This document shows, in pieces, positions 35,609 to 47,275 of a stretch of 64,000 bases of DNA. The translations under genes and the position numbers were made by a program. This stretch comes from Galerina marginata (Eukaryota; Basidiomycota; Agaricomycetes; Agaricales; Galerinaceae). The stretch covers positions 1,550,001 through 1,614,000 of the forward strand of contig JAECYW010000006.1 in the NCBI GenBank assembly GCA_023014335.1. The letters are read 5' to 3'. The notes below the pieces were generated by a model. That model made no database searches. It was not told the origin of the DNA and saw only the letters and a program-made list of their open reading frames with translations. Numbering within the stretch: the stretch's first letter is position 1; every line of letters starts with the position of its first letter.

Positions 35609-38311
35609 ATGTCATTCGCAAGCTCACGCGACCCACCGGTTAAACTTATACTGGCGATCGATATAGGTACTACCTTTACTGCAGCGTCCTACTGCCTAAT
35701 GGTACAGGACACCGAACCTTTTTTGCAAGAGGTCCGTAATCCGTTGTATATTATTATCTGGCAAAGTCTCACAATAATTGTAGGTCAATAAATGGCCGAA
35801 ACAGGTCTGAACATCTCTTGAACATCCTGGTATCTTGTCTTCCGTAAAGAATGCTAAAAAATTGAACAGGCTACGGGAAATGCAAAAATACCCTCCGTTT
35901 TATACTACGACCAACTTACAATTGCTCGGCTCCGTGGTGACGAAACCGAGGACGAGGTGTGTTCATTTCCTTATTGCGTCAATGAACTTCATGCCCATCC
36001 CAAATCTAGGGATCCTTGCTTGCAGCAGAACTAGGTAACTGGAAGAAGGCAGAATGGTAGCTATCCTCCTTCCGAGAATTTGCGCTCAAGGCCCTAATCG
36101 GGGCTCTCTAGGTGGAAACTCCTCTTAAGGCCACCTTATTTACCCATGCCCATCGATTTCTTTCCTTTCCTCCTGCCTCCTGGGGTGACTGTTGATATTG
36201 TTTTTCGAGATCACTTTGCCTACGTGCTGGAAAGTGTTCGCGGATTTGTAATCAAGAAACATGGCTCCAGCGACAAATTCTGGGATGAACTCGCTTCATC
36301 GATGGTCGTCGTCTTAACTACACCCAACGGATGGGAAGGCCGGCACCAGAACCGGATGAGGGAAGCCGCTATAAAGGCAGGCCTAGTTAAACCCGATCAG
36401 AGAAATCGAGTGAGATTTGTCTCTGAAGGGGAGGTAGGGAATACACTATTATTGCCCTCATTCCGTTGAGCTAATGCCTCTTGCAGGCGGCCGTCCATTT
36501 TGCGCTTGACTGCCCCAAGGTCAAACACTCGATAGCGGTATGTGTATTGGACCATATCACTTGTCGTTCCTTATTTATCGGACGTTAGAAAGAGAGTATT
36601 ATTCTCGTGTGCGATGTTGGAGGTAGGTACCTGTTAATTGATAATCAGCTTGTGGATCCAGTCATTTCTACGGCATAGGTGGTACAACTGATATTGGGTA
36701 ATCATTCCCTTCGATACTGTTTAGTGCAACTCTAACTCTTGTATGGATTAGGATATATAAAGTGAACGGTTTGTCGCCGATTAACCTAGACGAGATCTCT
36801 AGTCCTCGATGTTCGTGTCATTGTTTTCCAGAATAGCGACACACTTAAGGTTTTTACAGGCATCGTTGCTGGGGGAGTTTTTGTCAATGTTGCGGCAGAA
36901 AAATATTTCGCAAGTACGATCCTTTTCATACCCGTCTCCTGAAATGTGGCTCATGTCATTCGTAGTGAAGCTGCAAGGAACCAAGTGGGATACGCCAGAA
37001 TGTATTACGACAGTGGTCAGGGCATTTGAACGTCAGGTCAAGCGGATTGTAAGTGTTACTATTGCCTTGGATTGCTTCTAGGCCTGACCATTGTGGAAGT
37101 TCAAAGGCACAGAACCCCACTCATTCTTAAGGATAGATAACAGCACTGAAAATGATGAGGCTCACGGTGTTATCCTCGGTAGACTGCGCATTCCACGGTA
37201 TTCAATGTTCATTGTGCAAAACAAATTATCTCAACTTTCTTAATGCGATGCTTGCACAGAGAGGATATGATATCATTTTTTGAACCCTCGATTCAAACCA
37301 TTATAGGAGGCCTCGACGAAATCCTGAACACAGGTGGACTGAAAGTTAATGTGCGGATCACTCTCTTCTAGCTTTTTCTGCTATATTTTAAATTTTTCCT
37401 TTTTCCATCAGAAAGCCATTGTCATTGGCGGTTTTGCCGAGTCCGACTACGTTTATTCAGAAATGACTCAATGGGCTGAAGGCCACCAAATTCCTATCGC
37501 CAAGCCAGATGGTGTTCTTTCGAAAGCCATCGCCCACGGCGCCATCAGGTGGCATTTGCACTCAGGCGTGCAAGTGAGAGTCGCGAAACTCCATTATGGA
37601 GCAGAAGTAAATGTTGCATTTGATCCTCAAGACCCTTCTATGGCGGGCCGACAACGATACCAAAATGTCCACAAAAAATGGAGAGTACGAGAAGCCTGGA
37701 AAACTATCGTCCAAAAGGTCTACATTATCTCTACTTTATTGCATTAAATTTCTGAATCTTGTTCGACTAAACAGAATGCCAGGCTTTTGCCTGGGGACGA
37801 ATATACCTCCTGGTTTCATTTTGATTTTCACGATGCCGACAGCAAGATAGTAGAAATGGAATTGTACGCTTATCGATTTGCGGATCCACCCCAGTTTTAC
37901 AAGACGAAAGGTAAATTAGTTCACCTTTCTGTTATGTCAGGCTCCCAACTCTGTTCTTTAGACGGACGCCTTACGGAAGGTATCATCCACATTGGGACCA
38001 TTCAAGGCGACCTCAGCCGATGTTTTAATGCAGCACCATATAAGCGGGCCTCTTCGAAAAAAAAATACAAAACCCTAGAAGTATAGCTTTCGGCATGTTT
38101 TATGCTTAAGTTAGCTAACTATTCTTCTTATAGTACGAAGTCTGCCTTTCCTTTGATGAAATCGAAATCAAAGCATGCCTAACGTGGCGCGAGAATGCAA
38201 GTACATTTCAAAAGATTAAAAATACCAACATTTTGGTTGACAGAGATGAATTCAGGGAGTTCAAATATTTGGAGAAGCGACGATACTTTACGACCTATAA
38301 ACGCAGAATGA
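35609..38311 (+). CDS. Hsp70/HSPA12-like ATPase, copy A
   Basis: Eighteen exons (first 35609-35731; 21-bp microexon 35784-35804; last two 38134-38200 and 38244-38311); 594 residues in this model. Actin/Hsp70-fold ATPase motifs: AIDIGTTFTAASYC (phosphate 1), VVVLTTPNGWEG, VCDVGGGTTDIG (phosphate 2) and VIGGFAESDYVYSE (adenosine). The protein stops after a short beta-like C-terminal region and lacks the classical Hsp70 substrate domain and EEVD end, as in HSPA12-type proteins. The intron at 37049-37099 uses an AAG acceptor. If the last intron is retained, the stop moves to 38373. The neighbour at 38406-40066 is convergent, 95 bp away. Its paralogue is at 42158-44824. Confidence 0.85.
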
Positions 38312-38405
38312 AATACTCAGTACTAAGTACAGTAGTGCTAATAATGAAGATCTGGACAGAACACATTTGTTGAATTATTAATTATTAAGATATATTGTAT
38401 GTTGT

Positions 38406-40066
38406 TCAAACAGGAATATCGGTCCCATCGCAGTGCCGAAGAAGAGCGGCCGTAATGACTTCTGGTAAAATAATGTCCTTGGTCTCCGTTTCGGATGTTT
38501 GTTCGAGTCCAAACTTGAACGTGCCCAGAACAATATCCCCTTGTTTGGGGGGCATGTCAGCGTCCCAAACACCTGTAGCAGCAGCATGGTCAAAGCTACG
38601 ATAGTTTCTGAGTCCATGTCGTTCCCGTGGGGCCAGAGTTACTTTCATTCGGCAAGATACCAAGTCCTTTTGGATCTGCAAGGAAAATCTTTGCGCCTTG
38701 CAGATTATATCGTGCAAAGTGTCCTTGGCTTCACTGGTGATCTCCGAGATTAATTTGCGGTACGATAGCGACTTGCAAGGATGGGAAAAGTAGAGTATAA
38801 GTGCCAATGCTCCCAAGATGGTGACATTCAAAGGTTCGATTACAGATTCACCCAGCTTATCAAAAGCGGCTGAAATGCTGATTGATCGCCACCGCTGAGC
38901 AACTCTCCATGATGCTATAGATTTGGGGAGGCAAGGCACACATTTGAGAATATCATGATTTATAAGAACAGGTATGACTTCCACCTTGTTTATGGATGTT
39001 ACTATATAGGTCTTCTAGGATGTCCCTAGTCTGAGGGTCAACTCCAAAGATGGTTTCGCCACCAAAGAATGCTTCGTGAATAAGGGTGCACATTTTATCA
39101 TGAAGTAACGCGTCCAGCATTAAGTCTCTGTCCGGGTTCTCGTGCACGCCAGAAGACAGCAAAAGTAGGTAGACACGTTCCATCGGGCCGACTTCGGACA
39201 AGTCAAGACCAGTGTTCAATGACGGCCGGCGCTTGAACCTCCTCTCTCTCATCTTGGAATTGAACCGGTGGCACATGTTTGATATCATGTTGTCAATGAT
39301 GTAGTTCAATTCTTCCAAAGAAGCCACCATACTCGCCTCAGACAAAATGTCGGCACTGCAGTTGAAAGGGTCCAAGATAGCATTCACGGGCGAACAGGCG
39401 CGGCTGGTATTCCGAGAACCCAAGAAGCCGTCGGCCTCGAACATGCATGGCGCACCTGAAGATAAGGTTGAAATTGGGATGTCAACTTCTGATGAATCTG
39501 ATCGTTCGGAAGCCCGAGAGGTCGGTACGGTAGCATCCTGCTGGAGGCGCGTCTTCCTAGCACTACCAGAAGTCATTTAGTCTCAGTCTTTCCATTCATA
39601 CCATGAGGAGGACTTACCCTGACTTTCTTCTTTAGAAATAGTTTTATCAACAAAAAGAGAAGACTCCATGTATAATATGATATCACCTTGGAAAGTGTGG
39701 ACTGTCACCCTTAAGCTCCTTCTTTTTCCTTCTCTTCCGCACTTTTGAATCATCGGACACTGGTTGCGATCTTTCTGATGGTCCAATCCTAGTTCAGATG
39801 TTCCATAGTAGGCGTTATGGATGGATGTGTGCTAATACAACACGTACAGTTTGATGATTTTCGTTAGCGGTACGACAATCGGAGTCTCGACCTTTCGTGC
39901 TTTGGGCTGTTTAGAAGCTCTCAAAAGAGTGTCGGCTGGCCGGGAAGAGAGTTCTTAGTCGAAACATCCTCGAATTTGGTTAGAATATTTTCTTACCTCG
40001 AGTCCTTGACTTGTCACGGTGAGCCGACGATTTCTTCTCAATAGAGGCGGTTGTGGTTTTCGCCAT
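38406..40066 (-). CDS. Uncharacterised Hsp70-associated partner, copy A
   Basis: Model: 39997-40066, 39848-39935, 39687-39788, 12-bp microexon 39618-39629, 38985-39562 and 38406-38914; 452 residues, multiple of three. The basic N-terminus (MAKTTTASIEKKSS; KVRKRRKKKELK) may be nuclear. The middle has LEELNYIIDNMISNMCHRF, then MERVYLLLL and LDALLHDKMCTLIHEAFFGGE. The C-terminal domain contains DLVSCRMKVTLAPRE and VLGTFKFGLEQ. Everything after about residue 150 aligns by eye with copy B at 44958-46400. A shorter product from the ATG at 39576 is possible. No known domain is recognised. Confidence 0.7.
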
Positions 40067-42157
40067 GTTGTAACTGGCTTTCCACGACAACGAGAGGTTC
40101 GTCGGTTTCCGTACCCTCCTTAGTGGGTCAATGAAGGTAAGTCAAATGCAGTTCCGAGTTCCAACATATGACCACCTTGAATTCTGGGTTTCCTAAAAAG
40201 GAAGCTAGTACGGGTGCCTCGAACTTTTACGAGACCTTATGTAATAAGGGATCGTCTTACCCTACGAGACGATTGGACTCTCCTGCGTTTTTATTACCCG
40301 GTTGTATGGCGTTATTTGCGTATTTTTCGGTAGTTTGAATACCCGAACCGGTCCTCTTCGAAATGTGTTTTTCTGGGTTTTACAAATCGACGAATTGTTG
40401 GCGTTGTTTCTCTCGTGATAGCCTGGAAGAAGGTTGGTACGTAGGGTGGTGTTCTGGAAAGTCATTACATTGGCTTCAACCTACAAGCTGTATTTATTTC
40501 AACTGAATCCACTGGTTGGATAGATTAATCTTTGGCATTTGCTATCGTTGGTGTATCATTGCAGGAGGTTATTTCTTGTTTTCCTTGATTCTATGTCTTT
40601 GGACAGTCGTGTGTGTCTGGTAACAAAAGGCATTCAGACTATGTCGTTAAAACGGTAGTATCGATGCGGTATCGGTGTTTGGATAACCTCGAAGTCGGTT
40701 TAGTTGTCGTATCGAAGGTTGGTAATCATGTTCCATACATTCTGGCCGTCTGTCTATCCAACTAGTGGAATATCGGTAGTGCGAGTCAAGCAGGGTCCTT
40801 TGGAGCGTGATTGGAGCCAGCGGAATCCACTATGTCCAGGGATTCTAGTTTGGCAGCGACATTTTATTCGGATGATGTCCGCTGTCCAGCCGCTGTCTAC
40901 TGACGTCGGGCCCTTTTGTTATTTCTCGTCGTGTTATTACCTTCCATCCTGTCTATCAATCGTATGGAGTGACTGATGGGTGGAGTCACCACTGACTCAC
41001 CAGTGTACTATGAGATTTGTGGCGGAGGATCTGCAGTATTATATTCAGTTACCTGTCGCTGATGTCAGCTTGAAGATTAGCATGTGTCGGTAGTTGGCCG
41101 AATGAGGGAATATTGACTCCATTTTAGGCCATTCGACTTGACTCCGGATTTGCTTCGTGAACGTTTACTTGAGCGATTAATGCCATTATAATCTGTGTAA
41201 CTAATCGCGTTCAGAACGCGATTTTGATTAGATTCTGTTGCGGCGCCTTGTCGAGACATAAATTGTGTCGGGAATAGGGATGGAATTTGTGGTTTCTCAT
41301 CTTTAACGTGTATCGTCTGCGGCGTAGTCATGAAGCGTGAGTTTCTTCGTCGAGCTTTTCAATTAGCCAATGACTTTTGCATTGTACAGGGAGGAGCTCC
41401 GTCAACATAGGAATTAAGCGATCGGAGCGGATTCGAAGGATGCTTTGTGCGCAGGAAGGTGCCTTGGTTCGTGCTTATGGTCGTATGGTTTACGACGTTC
41501 CGGAGCTTTTCGAGGCGATTGCTGAAGAATTGATGTGGAGGAGTTAGAAATTGCCTTGGGAAATTCAATCAAATACGCAGGACCTGATGGAAGGATTGTT
41601 CGCTGGAGGATCAAGTATTTCGTCGAGCCATTCGTGATCCATGCCCGGCATAAGATATGGCGTTGACTCATTGAGGTGCGGGTTTCGAGCGGACTTTCAA
41701 AAAAATACCCTCATAAGGTCTCGTATTTGCCATGCGAAGCAGTGGCCGACACACCCGCACGTCACTGTACTCTCACGCACACGATCAACTTGAAATTCGC
41801 TCGAGAACTTCATACCCGACGTTTGTCTGCCTAGCCATATACTTGAGGAGAAATTGGGAGAAACTGATTCCCTGTTGAAAATCACGTTGCGGGGCATCCG
41901 AATTTCCAAACTTGAATTGGTATATCTTGGATCAATCTTGGATAGAGTATAAGGCTTAAGTTATCAGGCCTCAGGCCTCAGGGCTGAGGCTAATCGACAG
42001 GCGATGGAATCCGACCAAACTAGATTGTTACCAAATCTTCAATGCCCGTGGCCCCGTGGAGACAAACCAGTGTGAACCCAAATTCTGATGTTTAAAAGCG
42101 ACCACCTTTCGCGTTCGACCCAGCCGATTTCTTTCCTTTGGCAGCCCTTTCAGCGGT
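40067..42157. other. Spacer between the two Hsp70-partner modules
   Basis: About 2.1 kb with no intact gene. The + strand at 41407-41545 has a protein-like open stretch (containing YGRMVYDVPELFEAI) ending in a stop. Neighbouring frames are broken. I suspect decayed coding or transposon sequence, but cannot name it. Confidence 0.35.
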
Positions 42158-44824
42158 ATGCCGCCACTAACTCGCAAGAAACAATTCCAAGCAGCAAAAT
42201 TAGTCGTGTCCATTGACATCGGCACCACTTACACCGCAGCTTCCTACTGTGTCCTCGCCAACAACACTGAGCCCCAATTTCAAGAGGTATGCAATCCTTC
42301 CTGTTTTCGAGCGCCAGTGCTCACTTGTATCGCACACGACTAGGTCAATGTTTGGCCAAACCAGGTGCATTTCTTACTTAAAACGTATTTGAATTCAATT
42401 CAGTTGTTTGACTCACCTTCTCGTTTTGAATCAGGTATTTCCCGATGCCAAAATTCCCTCTTCTTTGTATTACGACGAGCATGGAGTCGCCCGTCTGCAC
42501 GGTGCAGAAACAGAAGACGAGGTCGGTTATCTTCTCCTACGCTAAAGCACGTACTTACTACTAATTACTTATTTGAATCTGTCAGACCCTGCTTCTTGAA
42601 GCAGAGATCGGCAACTGGACGAAAGCAGAATGGTAGGAGGTTCTGTTTGCTAGGCATATTCTCAATGTTGAGAGTTCCATTATTCAGGTGGAAGCTGCTC
42701 CTCCGACCCGAGTATCTGCCAGCACCCATCGGATTCACACCCTGTAACCTCCCACCACAGGTTACAGTCGACCAAGCCTTCCGGGACCAATTTGCCTATG
42801 TGTTCAAAACTGTTCGCGCGTTCATCGTAAAGAGATATGGGAAAGGAGAGGATTTGTGGTCCGAACTTTCGGCTTCCATGTTCGTCGTTCTAACAACTCC
42901 CAATGGTTGGGAGGGTAGACACCAGAACCGCATGAGACAGGCTGCTGTACAGGCGGGACTTGTTAGCCCCGATAACAGGAATAGGGTGCAGTTTGTCTCG
43001 GAAGGGGAGGTGTGTATATGTTGGCCGTTCTTATTGTATTTATAGAAAGCTCAATTTCACTTTTTACTAGGCAGCCATTCACTATTGCCTCGATTCCGTC
43101 ACAGCTCATTCAGTTTCGGTGCGCATGGCGCTCATTATGATTCCCCTTTACTTACTATTGCGCAGGCCGGGAGTACTGTTCTGGTCTGCGATGCCGGAGG
43201 TACGTCTACTTTTTTTGGCTTGTTTTTGTATTTAACTTTAACCTTCTAGGCGGTACTACCGACATTGGGTAAGATAACGATTTTTTCTAGAATAGTTTTA
43301 GGCTCATTGTCCCATAGCATTTACAGGGTCAAGAACACGTCGCCAATTAGCCTTGAAGAGATTTCAAGGCCTCGATGTATCTTGACACCCCAGCTTTATT
43401 GTTGTTATGCTTGAAGATTAATGTTGCAATTACAGGTTTTCTTGCTGGAGGGGTTTTTGTCAATGCGCTCGCCATGAAGTTCATCAAAGGTGAGGCCAGT
43501 GTGAGCAGACCATACATAAGAAAAAAGCTCATATGTCCTTTCAGGTCGGTTGAGAGGGTCCAAGTGGGACACTGACAGCTACCTTGCCAGCGCTATGAGA
43601 ACATTCGAGCGCCAGGCAAAGCGTGGTGTGGGTACAGTCCTGATGTTTGATGTTTAACTGACATATTTGATAGTTTAAAGGAGTTGAGACTGCCGTTTTC
43701 ATCCAGTTAGATGGAAGCAGCGACACTGATGACGTGCGCGGCATCGCGCGCGGTAGATTGAAGATCACTCGGCATGCACATACCCTTTTGATGTTTTATG
43801 TATTACTGACTCTTACTCTAACAGAGGAGAGATGGTCAAGTTTTTTGAGCCTTCAACCAAACTGGTAACAGACGGCTTGGAAGAAGTACTTAGTGAATGT
43901 GGCTGGTCAATTGATGTAAGTCCCAAAACCGTCCTTCTTGAAACCATTCTTACTCGCCCTACACTTGCTAATAATTTTATAGCAAATATTCGTCGTGGGG
44001 GGGTTCGCGGAGTCTGAGTATGTCTATACCGAGATCAAGAAACTGGCCAGCAGCAACAACATACCAGTTGGAAAGCCAGATGGAGTACTTTCAAAAGCCA
44101 TCGCCCATGGAGCTTTGAGCTGGTACATCAACTCCGGTGTCCAAGTCAGAATCGCAAGGCTTCATTATGGGGCGGAAACCAACATAGAATTTAAATCTGC
44201 CGACAAATCTATGACTGGACGAGCAAAATTTCAGAATGTTCTGGGACAGTGGAGAGTCAGGGGTGCATGGAATGCAATTGTTGAAAAGGTATTATATCAT
44301 ATTATATTGTTGCTGTTTTGGTTTTCTGGCACTAATAGCTTTCTCAGAATTCTAAGCTTCGAGCTACTAGTAGTGACGAGCGTTGTGCATGGTTTCATCA
44401 TGAGTTTGGTGAGAATGAAGACCTGGAATTAGAAATGGAACTCTATGCGTACCGATGGGAAAAGCCTCCAGTGTTTTTGAAAGAAAAGGGTGCTTCTTTC
44501 CCCAACTTTGTTGACTTTCCTTTACTAACAGAGAACATTAGGCGGCAATTTGTCAGACGGCTTTATACATCTTGGTACTGTTAAAGGCGACCTGACAAGG
44601 TGTTTCAACGCAATGACCTTCAAGACCAGCCCTTCTGGAAAGCGATACAAGACCCTCCAGGTAGACTAAGCCTATTTACCTTGTCGGCCATTCTATGCTA
44701 ACGGATCGTAAATCATATCAAATATTAGTATGAAGTTTGTCTGTCTTTTCAGGACGTTGAAATTCAAGCACGCCTGCGCTGGCAGGAGAATGTGGGCACT
44801 CCAAAATCATTTATCTCTTCGTGA
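42158..44824 (+). CDS. Hsp70/HSPA12-like ATPase, copy B
   Basis: Seventeen exons with the same intron positions as copy A: 42158-42286, 42344-42364 (21-bp microexon), 42435-42521, 42586-42632, 42688-43009, 43071-43118, 43166-43199, 43250-43268, 43328-43377, 43435-43489, 43545-43627, 43674-43771, 43825-43915, 43983-44288, 44348-44489, 44542-44660 and 44729-44824. Motifs: SIDIGTTYTAASYC, VCDAGGGTTDIG and VGGFAESEYVYTE. The intron starting at 43772 has a GC donor (GCATGC) where copy A has GTATTC. Phosphate-2 has Ala where copy A has Val, otherwise intact. It ends at a clear stop that copy A lacks. The partner copy B lies 134 bp downstream on -. Confidence 0.85.
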
Positions 44825-44957
44825 TGCTGACTCTGAAGCTTCTTTTTCAGCGCAGGTTTGTCTATGGGAATGCGACAATTGTCTATGATTTATGATTTGT
44901 ACTAGTATTGAACATTCAAAACCTACATCTGTATATATTTACAAGTCCAAAACACCA

Positions 44958-46400
44958 CTACGTCTTCTTGAAATGTCGACAGATTGCCGAAGTTATCACT
45001 GCTGGGAGAATGATTGTTCGTCTTTCCACCTCAGAATCCTGGTCAAGGCCAAACTTGAAGGTACCCATTACCCGGTCCATCTGCCTCGGCTGCATATCCT
45101 CGCTCCAAACACTGGTCGCCTCTTCAGCATTGAAAGCAGAGTATCGGCCAAGCTTCTGAGTTGACCGTGGGGCAATGGTGACAAGCATTCGACATGATAC
45201 AACATCTTGTTGAATTTGGATCGATAACTTTCGGGCCATATTAATGATATCACGAAGGCTCTTCGCCTCCTTCTCGATTATGACGTTGATCATCTTCTTG
45301 AAGTTGGGTTTGTCCGAAGGATAGGCTTGCAAAAATAGATATCCGATTGCCTTCTGTATATTTTCGGTTTGAGAAGCCAAGTCGCTCTCGTGTGTGGGGA
45401 AGGCAGCCGATATTGCAGAGACAGCAATTGCTCGCCACCGTTGCGAGACAACCCAGGGCTCTAGAGCAGAAAAGAAACATTACAGCTTGTACTTGTATTA
45501 ACGGGGAAAAGACTCGCCTTTTTTACAGACCCTGTCGTGTACTTTCTCGAATATACCAGCGGTGGTAGCGTCGAGCCCGTAGAAGCAACCGCCTCTGAAG
45601 TGGGAATTAAATACGAGCTTGCAGACCTTGTCGTGCATGGACGCGTCCAGGATCAGACACTTGTCCTTGTCGGACAGCCGTTTGTCCAACAGTAAGTCGT
45701 ACACCTGCTTCATAGGGTCTTCTTCGGGTGTCAATACTGCCGAACCAAGCTCGAGGTCCTTAAAGCGATTCTTCCGGGTAGTAAACTGCTCCAGAATATT
45801 CGAAATCGTGTTGTCAATAGCGTAGTTGAGTTGTTCCACGGAATTCTTTATCTCGGAAATTGACAGTTTGTCAGAGTTCTGATTAAATGGATCCAGGACG
45901 TTATCTAGATTGCTCATACGAGTAAGAGGAACGGCGGCGTTTCTGGAAACGGACGGTAATTCAAGTTGCAGAGGTATTTCTCTGTAAAAATATAACGATG
46001 ATAGGCGTTTTGATACCGAGAACCTGGACGCACTCACGGTGACATGATATCCCTGTGCGGGATTCCAGATAGTGAAGGGTCCGAAGGTTGCCTGCGCACC
46101 CTGAAACCAAATTTTATTAGGCAATAGCATCAGGAAAGCAAGGTGTACCACCAACATGGTCTTACCAGACTTTACTGTGATGCTGTATTCCTCCAACGGA
46201 TCAGCCGCCATTACTGCAACCGTCAGGAGGACCGTCAGTCAATTTCTTATGGACAATGCTCGAGCGGCCACACCTTTGCATGCTCTGGAACCATTTTTCC
46301 GAGCGAAAGATTCCTTTTTCTGTGTTCGTTTTTTATAAGGGCCTCTTGGGCCTCTTGTGTGTACACGTGGTGCTGGAGGCCCGTTTTTCACTCTGGCCAT
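44958..46400 (-). CDS. Uncharacterised Hsp70-associated partner, copy B
   Basis: The 3' half is firm: an exon ending at 45518 joined by a GC-AG intron (45461-45517) to 44958-45460. Conserved with copy A: DNVLDPFN, VEQLNYAIDNTISNILEQF, MKQVYDLLL, LDASMHDKVCKLVF, WVVSQRWRAIAVSAI, DVVSCRMLVTIAPRS and VMGTFKFGLDQ. The 5' part is less sure. A basic exon starting at the ATG at 46400 (MARVKNGPPAP) resembles the basic N-terminus of copy A, but the joins between 46200 and 45960 do not keep one frame in any model I tried. Either an unusual intron or a frameshift is present. Confidence 0.6.
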
Positions 46401-47275
46401 TGTTCCGAGCGATGGGGAGAAAGATGGACAGTGTTACGAATGATTGCAGTCTGAGGTGGGTGTCAATGACTGTGTCCAAAAAGCAATGCTTGCCCCAGGT
46501 CCGGGTCAATCTTCGATTTCAAGAATAAAGCATGGTTTGCTGATCTGGTTCGCTCGGATTCGCGAAGCGTGAAAAGTTTGAGCGACGGCAATGTCCGCCG
46601 ATTTTGATGCTTCTCAGCTCCTGTCATCTGGGAGAGTTCTATGGGCGCTAAAACTGCGCTTTATCTCAAGGCAATCTCAAGGGGTGAAATTCTGCAAACC
46701 TACCCTAAACGTGTGAACTAAGTGGTTTACGGGGTCCTGGAATAAGCAACCATGTCTTTTCCTAACTTTTCTTCTACCGTCTTAAAGTTAAATAAGGAGC
46801 CAGTGGAACCTCATCTGTTTCGATATTTATTCACTACCGTGAATTAAAATATCTAACATAGGTTCCATTCTGTTTGAATGCAAATCCTGGCGGCGAACAA
46901 GAGCTGGCAAGTCGCGTCCAAGCGCATTCACGGGTCGAGGTCATGGTCGCCCTGATCCACTGGCAGTGGTACAGCGAGGGTCACCTTAGTTCTACTCGAG
47001 CAACCTTAGTTCAGGCCACGCTCACTGCTCAGTCGCCTCTCAACACGGTGGCGGTGGTGATTTTTCGTTGACCCCATGCTTTACCTACATAATTGGAATC
47101 TAACATTCCTGTACCTATCCCAAGAGTCCTGCATTCGGATGCCTACCTGAAGCTTAATTCTGTAGGGTAATAGATATCGCAAGCAAACAAGATTGAACTT
47201 CTGCTCGTGAGCCTATCTAATTGCACAAAATATGAGTAGTGTGCAATAGGCAAGTTCGCATAATGGAGAATCCAC
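46401..47275. other. Intergenic
   Basis: About 870 bp with no supported gene. It contains the promoter of the partner copy B. Confidence 0.5.

Noticed and set aside
39553..39576. ATG at 39576 as the only start of partner copy A
   Set aside because: Upstream exons from 40066 splice in frame and encode a basic N-terminus; the ATG lies inside the last upstream intron. Kept only as an alternative.
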